A DNA stretch of 64,000 bases from Ahniella sp. (GTDB lineage Bacteria > Pseudomonadota > Gammaproteobacteria > Xanthomonadales > Ahniellaceae), in contig JADJRU010000014.1 in assembly GCA_016712105.1 (NCBI GenBank), forward strand, positions 60,408 to 124,407, given 5' to 3'. Under the pieces are notes generated by a model. That model saw nothing but the letters and a program-made list of their open reading frames with translations, was not told where the DNA came from and did no database searches. Position numbers and translations under genes: made by a program. Below, piece after piece: positions 51,573 to 59,923 of the stretch (its first letter is position 1; each line of letters opens with the position of its first letter).

Positions 51573-52532
51573 TCACGTCCACCAGAACCGGATGACGTGG
51601 AAGTACACGGGTGCCGCGAACACCAGCGAGTCGATCCGGTCGAGTACGCCGCCATGGCCCTCGATCAGGTGGCCCCAATCCTTGACGCCGCGGTCGCGCT
51701 TGATGGCACTCATGACGAGGCCACCCAGGAATCCCATGAGGCAGATGACCAAGGCGATGGCGGCGGCCTGTTGCATCGTGAATGGTGTCAGGCCATGTAA
51801 AGCGGCGCCCAATGCGGTCGCACTGAGGATGCCGCCGACCAGTCCTTCCCAGGTTTTCGAAGGAGAGAGCCGGGGTGCCAGCAGGTGTTTGCCGAACAGC
51901 TTGCCGAAGATGTACTGCAGCACATCGCTGCCCTGCACGACGATGATCAGGAATGCAATCAGCATGAGATTGCGACCGCTGTAACCGTCGATCTCGAGGG
52001 TGACGAGCGCCGGCACGTGCGACAGGCAGAACACGCAGATCATCAGGCCCCATTGCACTTTCGCCGCGCGTTCGAGGAAACGAGTCGTGTCGGCCGACAA
52101 GGCCGCGAGAATGGGCAGCAAGAGGAACGCATAAACGGGAATCATGATCGACCAGAGTCCATACCACTCGATCCAGACCAGAAAGAACTGAACCGGCAGG
52201 GCGATGAAGAAGCTGACCGCCAGTGCGGCGTGATCCCCCCGCCTGGTTTGTGTCAGTGTGATGAATTCGCGCAATGCCAGAAACGACACCAGCGCAAACA
52301 GGACGATCACACCATCGCGGCGGAACAGGAAGGCCACGCCCAGCAAACCCACCATCCACCACCAGGCGTTGATGCGTGCGATGAGGTTGTCGATCACACC
52401 GTGCGGTTGGCCCTTTGCCACGCGCCAGCGGAGCAGGGCGGCAATCGTCGAGGCCAAAGCCAGCACAGCACTTGCCACGGCAAACACGCGCAATGGCTCG
52501 TTGTTCCAGAGGCTGTTCCAGTCAATCGTCAT
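51573..52532 (-). CDS. ynbB: Phosphatidate cytidylyltransferase-like protein (YnbB)
   Basis: 319 residues, ATG 52532. Eight or so membrane helices. The CdsA signature is present: SPSKTWEGLVGG and the late HGGVLDRIDSLVFAAPVYF with the metal-binding Asp pair. It should make CDP-diacylglycerol or a similar CDP-lipid. It ends the lipid operon and overlaps the plsC-like gene by 11 bases. The E. coli ynbABCD cluster has the same set of genes. Confidence 0.9.
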   Translation of the reverse strand: MTIDWNSLWNNEPLRVFAVASAVLALASTIAALLRWRVAKGQPHGVIDNLIARINAWWWMVGLLGVAFLFRRDGVIVLFALVSFLALREFITLTQTRRGDHAALAVSFFIALPVQFFLVWIEWYGLWSIMIPVYAFLLLPILAALSADTTRFLERAAKVQWGLMICVFCLSHVPALVTLEIDGYSGRNLMLIAFLIIVVQGSDVLQYIFGKLFGKHLLAPRLSPSKTWEGLVGGILSATALGAALHGLTPFTMQQAAAIALVICLMGFLGGLVMSAIKRDRGVKDWGHLIEGHGGVLDRIDSLVFAAPVYFHVIRFWWT

Positions 52533-53151
52533 GGTTTCGGTCCGGATCAAGGTCGAGCAGGGCGTTGCGTGCACGTTCCAGGAACGTGGCCTTGTCTTCA
52601 CCCGCGATTCGGGTCAGGGGTGCGCCAAATTGGAGTGAGCAGATCAGCGGCAGCGGAATCAGTTCGCCCTTCGGCATCACACGATTGAGATTGCTGATCC
52701 ACACCGGGACGAGTTCTGCATCGGGAACGGCTTCGCCCAGATGGAACAGGCCGCTCTTGAAGGGCAACAGGCGCGCGTCGGTCTGGTTACGGGTGCCTTC
52801 CGGGAACAGGATCAGCGAGTCGCCACTGTTCAGTGCCGCAGCCATTTGCCCGACCGGATCCTGTCCCTCGCGCTTCACCCGGTCAATCAGTACGGCGCGA
52901 AACACGCGTCCGCCAACAAAACGCTTGAGGGCGTTGCTGTTCCAGTAGTCGGCGCCGGCTACGGGTCGAGTACGGCGCCGCTCATGGGCCTGCAGGCAAG
53001 ACCACAGCAGGACAAAGTCGCCATGGCTGTTGTGATTCGCGAAGTAGACCCGTTTGCCGCGTGCGTCCAGTGGTGCTCGCCACCAGGCATGGGCACCGGT
53101 CAGCGTCCGCGCAAAGGTCACGATGGCTTGGCCGATCAGTCCTTCAAACAT
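52522..53151 (-). CDS. 1-acyl-glycerol-3-phosphate acyltransferase-like protein (PlsC family)
   Basis: 209 residues. The acyltransferase motifs are NHNSHGDFVLLW (HxxxxD as HNSHGD) and FPEGTRNQ (EGTR). No long membrane segment, only a short N-terminal helix. It would acylate a lysophospholipid or a related alcohol and feed the YnbB-like enzyme. It overlaps both neighbours (8 bases with ynbD, 11 with ynbB), so expression is tightly coupled. E. coli ynb lacks this gene; it is an addition here. Confidence 0.9.
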   Translation of the reverse strand: MFEGLIGQAIVTFARTLTGAHAWWRAPLDARGKRVYFANHNSHGDFVLLWSCLQAHERRRTRPVAGADYWNSNALKRFVGGRVFRAVLIDRVKREGQDPVGQMAAALNSGDSLILFPEGTRNQTDARLLPFKSGLFHLGEAVPDAELVPVWISNLNRVMPKGELIPLPLICSLQFGAPLTRIAGEDKATFLERARNALLDLDPDRNHDD

Positions 53152-54857
53152 CAGAGCTCCGGAGCAATGTCAGGATGGGCAGCAGTAGGCATAGGGTAGT
53201 CAACATGGCTTGCCATCGCACGAGCCGTCGCACACCGTTCACTCGATCGACGATGGTGCGCGGGATGCCCGCCGGCTGGCCGGACAGATGAACCCGATGG
53301 AGGGCTTCGTCGAACGCTTCGGGCGTCAGGTGCCGCGCGCAAACAGTTCGAAGACACGTTGGTCGACACAGAGTCTGGTCGCCCAAAGACCCTGCATCGC
53401 GACCAACAGCCAGGCCAGTGGCTCGACGGTTCCAGTCGTTTCCTTCAAAGTCCAGATCAGTGCAAGAAACGACAGGCCGATCGGCAGCGCCTGAAAGCGC
53501 AGGCTGCGTGCCGTGGACTGACGCAGCGCTGTGTGGTGAGCATCAAGATTGAAGCCAGTGGCTCCATGGCATGACGTTGGTGCACCGACAGCACGATCTT
53601 CGGGCGAACCCGGCGGACTCGGTCACACGCGTCTTCGAGGTTCCAGCAGCGACGGGTCGTCAGTAGCCATGCCACCACGGCCGAGGCGCTGCGCGAGTAA
53701 CCCAGGGCGCAACAAACCAGTACCGGATCCGTAGTTTGTCTGGCCGATTCGATGGCCCGGGCGGCAGCTCGGAGTTGATTCGTGTCCAGTGGCACCAGGT
53801 CGAGGCAGGGTATGACCGCAATGGGTGGCCCTCCGGTGGTGGACGGGAACTCCGCTGCCAGGTCGATGATATGCCTGAACTTTTCTCTCGTCTGGGCAGT
53901 TGGCCAGCGGCCGAGAAACACACCGTCCTGCACTTCGACCGCATCGGGCTCACCGCGTGTCCACAAACTCCGATTGACCCACGCTCCCCAATGGTAAGGC
54001 GCGAGCAACCACCTCGCCGCGATCGAGGTACGACCGATCGACGATTTCTGAAAACCGTGCGCGCCGACCCAAACGTAGTTGATCGCGACCAAGGCCAGCG
54101 CCAGGGATGGCCATGCCAGAATCATGGCCTGTCTTGGGTAAACCAGGGCAATGGCCAACAGAACGATCGCCACGATCGCGTAGAGCACGGCGAGGACACC
54201 TCGTCGACGTGTGATGGGTCCGTGGTACCGGGGCGCAGGCTGGTCCGTGTCGAGTGGCCAGGCCCAGAGGCAGAACAGTCCGAGTGCCGCGCCGGTCGGA
54301 AGATCAATGAAATGGTGCTGGAACGTGGTCAAGACCGAGACCGCGATCAGCAACGACCAGCCATGCAGCACTGGCATGGCCCATTGCGGCAGCAGGCGGC
54401 GATAGAGGTCCCACAGGATGACCAGCAAGGCGATGTGGAGGGACGGTGCCTGATTGAACGGCTGGTCGAAACTGGTCAGCGCCTCGAACATCCACCCGGC
54501 GGCGCCGTCGACTGGCGGCCGCTCGAAGCTCAATCGCAGCGGCCAGATCAGGAAACAGGCGACTGCAATGATCTGGGCCGTCAGCAACCGGCGCGCATGT
54601 CGATTCAATTCGAACAGGTTCCGGCACAGGAACAGCGAAAGGCCATAAAACGCGTTGATCGACCAATACGGAAAAATCGTCCAGTCGAGGAAGGGAATGT
54701 GGTGTTCCCAATCGAAGACGAAACTTCCGACATCAGTTCGCCGCGCCGCCAGAAAATTCGCGACGCCATAGGTGAGATAAAAAAACGGCGCCAGGACCGC
54801 GAGCCACAGAGCGGCCTTGCGCCATGGTCGCTTTGTGATGTCGGCTGTCTCGATCAC
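53144..54857 (-). CDS. ynbD: PAP2/dual-specificity phosphatase fusion (YnbD), two frame changes at the end
   Basis: About 570 residues when joined. GTG 54857 overlaps the ynbC stop (GTGA). A PAP2-like membrane domain comes first (FNQAPSLHIALLVILWDLYRR; TTFQHHFIDLPTGAALG). A dual-specificity phosphatase domain follows with LVCCALGYSRSASAV (CX5R, nucleophile in CALGYSR; the usual HC is CC). After ~HQRHAMEPL the frame changes near 53545 (one more G in TTGATG restores it) and near 53333. The added ~140 residues contain two hydrophobic helices (ALPIGLSFLALIWTL and MLTTLCLLLPILTLL). Likely to dephosphorylate a lipid or inositol-type head group made by YnbA; the exact substrate is unknown. Confidence 0.8.
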
Positions 54858-56407
54858 CTGCGCACCGCCAGCGAAACCGTGAAGATGCCAAACGGATCCA
54901 CCCGTTGCGCAATCTTGCGGAATCCGGCTGTTTCGACCAATTGATCCATTTCTGCCTGTGTGCGCCGACGCATGACCCACGCGGCACCCTGGCGGTGACT
55001 GGTCAGCGCCCGCGCAATGAGCTCAAGCTGGGGATGCCAGGGCTGGCCGGTGTAGACAAGAAATCCGCCGGATTCGATCGCATCGGCCATGCCGGCGAGC
55101 GAGCGGCCCACCTGGTCGTTGTCGGGAAACAGTTCGTACAGACCCGAGGCGTCGACGACATAACGGCCGTGTCCGGCGGCAATGTCCATGATGTGCACCG
55201 GCTTCCCCGCAGTACGGAGTCTTGCCGCAGCCAACACCAGCAATTCCTGCAGGTTCTGTTTGCGCAAGCGGATCCCGCGCCAGCCGATCGAGTCGAGATA
55301 GGTACGGTCGATCAGCGTGCCGACGAGCGGCACGCCCTGCGCTTGATTGCAATAGACGTAGTCGAGTGTGCTGCCTGAATCGAAGCCGGTTTTCTGTCCG
55401 AGTGCGAGACCTTTGCTGAGCAAGGCACCGAACTTCAGTGAGGCGCGGGTTGCCGCCCAGTACCATGCACGCGGCGAATACCAGGGCAGCGGACGCGCCA
55501 GAGCCTGCGCTTCATCGAATGTCGCGCCGCGTTCATGTGCATCGAGTCGGTTCAGTCGCTCCGGTGCATCCGAGAACAGACCTTCGATGAAGTCGTGTAT
55601 TGCCTTGACAGCCGGCGCACGATCTTTCTCGCCGAGCGTGTCGTGATAGAAACGCGGAAACACCAGTTTTTGCTTGCGCGGATGCGGCAGCCGATCGAAG
55701 AATGAGTGTTGCGGTTCGTGCCGCACGACCCAATCGGCGCCCGACACCAGCAATTGCACCGGCAGGGTGATGGCCTGTGCATCACTGACCACCCGATCGG
55801 CCGCCTCGTACAAACCCAGCAGGATCCGAACCGAAATCGGGCGCGTGATCAGCGGATCCTGTTCATAACTCTTGATCCGCTCGACATCGTGCGTCAGGAA
55901 CTGCGCCTTGACGTAGGAGTTCACGAAGAAGTTGCCGAACAGTTTATGCATCAAGGCCAAGCCCTGACGCGCGAACGGCACGTAGAGTTTCACCGAGAAG
56001 GCCGGGGAGGCGAGCACAAGCCCGCGGATCTTCGGGGCGTAATCGTGCGCCCACGTCGTGGCGACCACGGCACCGACACTTTGTGCCACGACCACCACAT
56101 CGGCGGGAGCGATACCGTGTGCCGTCTCCAGGTGCGTGATGAAGGTGTCCAGATCACGCGCGAGCGTGCTGAAGCCGGGCGCATCGCCGCGTGTGCCGGG
56201 CGAGCGGCCCAGTCCACGGGCGTCGTAGGCGAAGAATGAAAAGTCGTCCAGACCCAGTTCGTCGGCGAGATGGAACATTCGCGCCGAATGTTCATGTCCC
56301 CGGTGCAGCAACACGATTGCCCCGCGTGCGGACTTCTGTGTGCGTGCACGATAGAACAGCGCCAGGCCGTCGTGGGTTTGGAACGTCGATTCAAGGGTCG
56401 TTTGCAC
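54854..56407 (-). CDS. ynbC: Alpha/beta hydrolase fused to a class I methyltransferase-like domain (YnbC)
   Basis: About 517 residues. There is no ATG near the 5' end; the GTG at 56407 (or TTG 56425) is used because ynbA stops at 56437. Residues 1-290 form an alpha/beta hydrolase: LLHRGHEHSARM, nucleophile in VVVAQSVGAVVATTW (GxSxG-like QSVGA), Asp in LLVSGADWVV and His near FYHDTLGEK. Residues ~310-517 form a methyltransferase-like fold with HIMDIAAGHGRYVVDA as the SAM loop. This two-domain layout is that of E. coli YnbC. It sits between ynbA and ynbD in a coupled run. Confidence 0.85.
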   Translation of the reverse strand: MQTTLESTFQTHDGLALFYRARTQKSARGAIVLLHRGHEHSARMFHLADELGLDDFSFFAYDARGLGRSPGTRGDAPGFSTLARDLDTFITHLETAHGIAPADVVVVAQSVGAVVATTWAHDYAPKIRGLVLASPAFSVKLYVPFARQGLALMHKLFGNFFVNSYVKAQFLTHDVERIKSYEQDPLITRPISVRILLGLYEAADRVVSDAQAITLPVQLLVSGADWVVRHEPQHSFFDRLPHPRKQKLVFPRFYHDTLGEKDRAPAVKAIHDFIEGLFSDAPERLNRLDAHERGATFDEAQALARPLPWYSPRAWYWAATRASLKFGALLSKGLALGQKTGFDSGSTLDYVYCNQAQGVPLVGTLIDRTYLDSIGWRGIRLRKQNLQELLVLAAARLRTAGKPVHIMDIAAGHGRYVVDASGLYELFPDNDQVGRSLAGMADAIESGGFLVYTGQPWHPQLELIARALTSHRQGAAWVMRRRTQAEMDQLVETAGFRKIAQRVDPFGIFTVSLAVRR

Positions 56408-56436
56408 AATGGTCTCAGTGGTCAAAGGTGGATCGT

Positions 56437-57039
56437 TTATGCCGGATCCGCGAGCCCGGCGCGCACACGGCGCACCATGGTCAAGGCGATTGCAACGGCG
56501 AGTATCGGCATCAGCCACTTCAGGGCTTCCGGGAGATGTTCGGTTGTTGCGACGGCGAGACCGAGTGCGCCGAACACGAAGGCCCGGTCACTCTTTCCCA
56601 TCGGGCCGTCGTAACGGCGACTACGACCGATAACCTGTCCCAGCACGCCAGCCATCTCGCTGACGGCGGCGAGCAGGATCACCAAGCCAACCCAGAACCC
56701 GGTGAACGGCGTGATCAGGACAAACGGCAGATACAGTGCGCTGTCGGACAGGACATCAGTCAGTTCGTTGAGATAGGCGCCAAGGCGCGACTGCTGGGCG
56801 AACTCGCGCGCCAACATGCCATCGATGGCGTTCAGCGCCATGCGGAGGAACAACCAGACCGGAATGAGGAGGAACCAGATCCTCGGTAACGATCCGAAAT
56901 AGAGGGCAAGACCCAGTGCAATCGAAATGAGCGCCGCCAGCACCGTGACCTGATTGGCCGTGACGCCCGCGGCAAAGAGGCCGCGCACGATCGGTCGCAA
57001 CAGGTTCTGGAACTTCGGTTTCAGCGAGTAGATCGACAT
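56437..57039 (-). CDS. ynbA: CDP-alcohol phosphatidyltransferase (YnbA)
   Basis: 200 residues, ATG 57039. Five or six helices. The family motif is DGMLAREFAQQSRLGAYLNE-LTD. Normally DG..AR........G...D...D; here the first D after G is Asn, and the last D is present. This Asn occurs in YnbA-like proteins. It should transfer an alcohol head group to a CDP-lipid, perhaps the one supplied by the YnbB-like enzyme. It follows the lipase-foldase gene by 90 bases. Confidence 0.85.
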   Translation of the reverse strand: MSIYSLKPKFQNLLRPIVRGLFAAGVTANQVTVLAALISIALGLALYFGSLPRIWFLLIPVWLFLRMALNAIDGMLAREFAQQSRLGAYLNELTDVLSDSALYLPFVLITPFTGFWVGLVILLAAVSEMAGVLGQVIGRSRRYDGPMGKSDRAFVFGALGLAVATTEHLPEALKWLMPILAVAIALTMVRRVRAGLADPA

Positions 57040-57129
57040 GGAGGTGTTCCGGGCAATGAAGTAAGCACTCATTGAACCCGAAACGGGAAGCCGGGCCAAA
57101 TCCGGACATTGCTGTTCTTCGACAGTCGG

Positions 57130-58212
57130 TCAGAGCTGCCCGATCGCCTGAAGGGATTCGATCCGGCGACGTTCTGCCTCGTCAAAACTTGAAACGAGCA
57201 GCGCCTGGATACGCTGCGTGCGCGTAGCTGCGTCGAGGTTCGGGTCGTTCTGGATCGCCGACCTTGCCGCCTTGTAGCGGTCGACCCGCTGTTGCCATTG
57301 CGCGCGCTCGCCATCGAGGGCCGCCAGGCGTTCGGCGGCGGCCTTGCCTACCAGAGCCTCGCGCTCCGCGAATCGCTCTGCCGCGTCGGTGCCCAATGCG
57401 TCGAGTTGTTGCGTCTGTTCATCGACCAGTACACCGAGTGTGCTGTCGTTCTGAAGTTGCCGTTCCTCCGCGGGCAGCGCTTTTGCCAGAGTCTCGAGTC
57501 TGGTCGCGCGATCACTCGCGGTCAGGGATTTGTCCCGTAAAACATCGATTCGATCAAGCGTGTAGCGCAAGTATCGATCTTCGGCGCCGTAAAACGCTTC
57601 CGCCAGATCGCGACCCAGCAGGCGCTCCCTCAGCATGGCGATCTGTGTGTGCCGTTCGCGCTGGTCGAGCCCTGCCAGTTGCAGGCGCTCGGCAGCTTGC
57701 AGCAAAGCCACATAACGATCGAACAGGTCAAGCAATTCGGGTACCGCGGAGGTGCCGTATTGCTCGCGCACATGCGCTTCCAGCCAAGTTCGAATCTGCG
57801 CCGGTGACAACTCACCGAGGGCACTGAGGAAATAGTCGAAAAGCCGTCGCAGCGCGATGTCTGGAGCCACACGACCCTGATGGAATGTCACAGCCCCATC
57901 CACTTCAGTGCCGATCAGGGAAGCGGGCGCGAGTTCACTGGCCGTTCTGGACGATGCAGGGATCGAATGAGTTGGCGACGCAGTCGGTGCAGTGGGCACC
58001 GCACCCGCCGGCATGGATTCCGAGGCGGGTGGCGCGACCGGATCCGGTGTTGTGATGGGTTCCGGCATGGGTACATCGGACATCGTGGCCAGTTTCCAGA
58101 CCACCGAGCCGACCGTCAGCAACACGAAAAACACCACCGCGTACAAAAAAATCCGGCCCGGGCGAAGCCGGGCCGGTGCAGCGTTCAAACTGTTTGGGTC
58201 AGAGTCCGGCAT
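57130..58212 (-). CDS. lifO: Lipase-specific foldase (Lif/LifO)
   Basis: 360 residues. An N-terminal membrane anchor (FLYAVVFFVLLTVGSVVWKL) is followed by a Pro/Thr-rich linker and the Lif domain. The family hallmark RXXFDYFLSALGE is present (RRLFDYFLSALGE). Helical, Arg/Glu/Ala-rich remainder as in Pseudomonas Lif. It folds the secreted lipase in the periplasm. Its start overlaps the lipase stop by 14 bases, so it should be co-expressed with the lipase. Confidence 0.95.
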   Translation of the reverse strand: MPDSDPNSLNAAPARLRPGRIFLYAVVFFVLLTVGSVVWKLATMSDVPMPEPITTPDPVAPPASESMPAGAVPTAPTASPTHSIPASSRTASELAPASLIGTEVDGAVTFHQGRVAPDIALRRLFDYFLSALGELSPAQIRTWLEAHVREQYGTSAVPELLDLFDRYVALLQAAERLQLAGLDQRERHTQIAMLRERLLGRDLAEAFYGAEDRYLRYTLDRIDVLRDKSLTASDRATRLETLAKALPAEERQLQNDSTLGVLVDEQTQQLDALGTDAAERFAEREALVGKAAAERLAALDGERAQWQQRVDRYKAARSAIQNDPNLDAATRTQRIQALLVSSFDEAERRRIESLQAIGQL

Positions 58213-59131
58213 TCTTCAATCGGTTGGCGTGGGCACGAATCACGGACACCGGACTCGAGCTGAACAAGCCACGCAGGCCAAAGACCTGATTAACCTCGTC
58301 GAGATGGTTCCAGCCGTAATCATCGCGCAGGACCACACCCAGATGCGAGGAGCATTTTCCAACGAGGCCATCATTCTGTTCGAAGCCGAAGAACAGCGAG
58401 CCTGCGCCCAGCATCGGGTCTGAAGCATCGAACACGTTCGTCAGCACTGATGTGCCACCCCAGCTGTAATAACGGACGCCATTCACGACGCTTGGGCCCT
58501 GACCACACGTGGTCGTCGGCATACCCTGCGGATGCCGCGTATTGAATGCGCGCGAACCACTGCTCGACAAGGAGGCGAGGGCGCCGAGTGCATATTGCGG
58601 ATCATTGTCACCCGAGAGGAACTCGATCACGGCCGAGAGGGCATCGACGAATCCTGCGACCAGCGGGCGCAAAGGCGAGCCTTCCGGCAGGACGGTGGCG
58701 AGGGCGTCGGCGACTTTGCTGCCGGTATGCGGGCTGCCGACCGATGTGATGGAAGCAACGAGGTCCGGGCGAACCGATGCCACATAACGGATCGTCGGGC
58801 CGCCGTGACTGTGTCCGATCAGGTTGAACTTGGTGTAGCGATAAACGGCGCGAAGGGAATCCAGTTCCCGAATCAATTGTTCGCCGCGCACTTCGCTGTA
58901 GTTGCTCGACGACACGTTCGCGATGTGGACGCGTGCGCCACCGCTGCGCAGATCGGTGGGTACGCCGTACCAGTAGTCGTAAATGCCGAGCAGGGAATCA
59001 AAACCGAGCAGGCCATGCACGAGCACGATCGGATGACGGGTTTGGGTATGGTGGATTGCGCCTGGCTGGTGCTTGCGTACAGGGTGCACGCAAAGCAGGG
59101 CAAAGAGCTTCATCAGCAGTCGGTAAGTCAT
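58199..59131 (-). CDS. Secreted triacylglycerol lipase (family I)
   Basis: 310 residues from ATG 59131, preceded by GGGAGGGG. The N-terminus in this frame is not a signal peptide (LLCVHPVRKHQPG), but the other frame reads CFACTLYASTSQAQ, a good signal end; two opposite indels near 59090 and 59045 would restore MTYRLLMKLFALL plus that segment. The mature enzyme has PIVLVHGLLGFDS, nucleophile in LIGHSHGGPTIRY, Asp in EQNDGLVGKC and His in YGWNHLDEVNQ. Two cysteines are placed for the usual disulfide. It needs the Lif gene that overlaps it. Probably secreted by type II. Confidence 0.92.
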   Translation of the reverse strand: MTYRLLMKLFALLCVHPVRKHQPGAIHHTQTRHPIVLVHGLLGFDSLLGIYDYWYGVPTDLRSGGARVHIANVSSSNYSEVRGEQLIRELDSLRAVYRYTKFNLIGHSHGGPTIRYVASVRPDLVASITSVGSPHTGSKVADALATVLPEGSPLRPLVAGFVDALSAVIEFLSGDNDPQYALGALASLSSSGSRAFNTRHPQGMPTTTCGQGPSVVNGVRYYSWGGTSVLTNVFDASDPMLGAGSLFFGFEQNDGLVGKCSSHLGVVLRDDYGWNHLDEVNQVFGLRGLFSSSPVSVIRAHANRLKNAGL

Positions 59132-59422
59132 GGTCCCCTCCCAGCGATTTTTGCGTGGCCGGCTGTGTTTTTTTGTGACCGGTGAGCCTACCATATCGAA
59201 GGTTTTTGCCAAAATCAAACGTATGTTTCAATCAATTGTTTTGCGCTGCGTCAAAGACTTGCCGATGGAATGCCCGTGTCTCAATACTGGCTTGAGTCCG
59301 GGCATTTGTTGGGCTGCAGCACCGATGTCTGCCGAACGCACACCGGTCGGATGGACGGAACGCTTGAAGCGAACCCAATCTATCCGTATCATTCGCGGCC
59401 CGATCGACCGGGAACACTTTTT

Positions 59423-59513
59423 GGAGAGGTGGCAGAGTGGTCGAATGCGCCGGATTCGAAATCCGGTTTACGGCTCCGACGTAACGAGGGTTCGAATCCC
59501 TCCTTCTCCGCCA
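59423..59513 (+). tRNA. tRNA-Ser (anticodon CGA)
   Basis: A 91-base cloverleaf with a long variable arm. Acceptor GGAGAGG pairs with CTTCTCC; discriminator G and an encoded CCA at 59511-59513. The anticodon stem is CCGGA/TCCGG with loop TTCGAAA, anticodon CGA. The T arm is GAGGG-TTCGAAT-CCCTC. The long extra arm is typical of tRNA-Ser. It reads codon UCG. Confidence 0.97.
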
Positions 59514-59558
59514 AAAAAGCAAAGGGTCAGCGCTTCGCGCTGGCCCTTTTGCTTTTTT
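59514..59558 (+). terminator. Intrinsic terminator continuous with a tRNA-spanning palindrome
   Basis: AAAAAGCAAAGGGTCAGCGC folds with GCGCTGGCCCTTTTGCTTTTTT around TTC(G), giving a long GC-rich stem with a T-run. The symmetry continues outward into the tRNA: GGCGGAGAAGG at 59559-59569 pairs with the tRNA 3' end CCTTCTCCGCC. The whole inverted repeat is about 70 bases (59500-59569). Confidence 0.85.
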
Positions 59559-59614
59559 GGCGGAGAAGGTGGGATTTCGCGGGGCTTCGCCCTGCGAAAT
59601 TGCCCACGCGTGTT

Positions 59615-59663
59615 TGCCTAGCCCCTCCCCAACCCCTCCCCGAACATCGGGGAGGGGCTTGGT
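59615..59663 (+). repeat. Interspersed repeat family A, copy 3
   Basis: TGCCTAGCCCCTCCCCAACC followed by the CCCTCCCC/GGGGAGGG hairpin around GAACAT, then GGCTTGG. Closest to copy 1 at 507-552 (GACATCGGGGAGGGCTTG shared form). Confidence 0.75.
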
Positions 59664-59688
59664 TCTAGGCATGCTGTTTGTTGTGTCT

Positions 59689-59741
59689 GGTTGCGCCTTC
59701 GGCGCTCCTTGGGAGTGGTTGCGCCTGCGCCGCTCCTTGGG
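59689..59741 (+). repeat. Short tandem repeat, two 25-base copies
   Basis: GGTTGCGCC(T)... units at 59689-59713 and 59717-59741 differ at two positions and are separated by three bases. Each unit ends GCTCCTTGGG. Non-coding. Confidence 0.7.
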
Positions 59742-59923
59742 TGTTGGGGTTTAGGCCAGCACTGCCGCGTTAGTGATCCGGGGGTGCCGAATCGATCATC
59801 TTTGGGCGTGCTGACGCCCCGTTTGATGCGCTGTTCGCGCATCAAACCGGAAGCTGTCTTGCGAAGCCCGCGCAGCGGGCTGTGGCAATCTCAGTCCCTG
59901 CCCATGGTTTGGTCGCAGGATTT

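Larger units (their letters stand above)
59554..59923. other. Non-coding stretch with repeats and hairpins
   Basis: Between the tRNA terminator and the TonB-receptor stop. It holds a hairpin near 59575-59599, repeat family A copy 3 (59615-59663), a 25-base direct repeat (59689-59713 and 59717-59741) and two perfect hairpins: GTTTGATGCGC/GCGCATCAAAC at 59821-59847 and GCCCGC/GCGGGC at 59866-59880. The last two lie just downstream of the minus-strand receptor gene and may end its transcript. No gene is seen. Confidence 0.6.
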
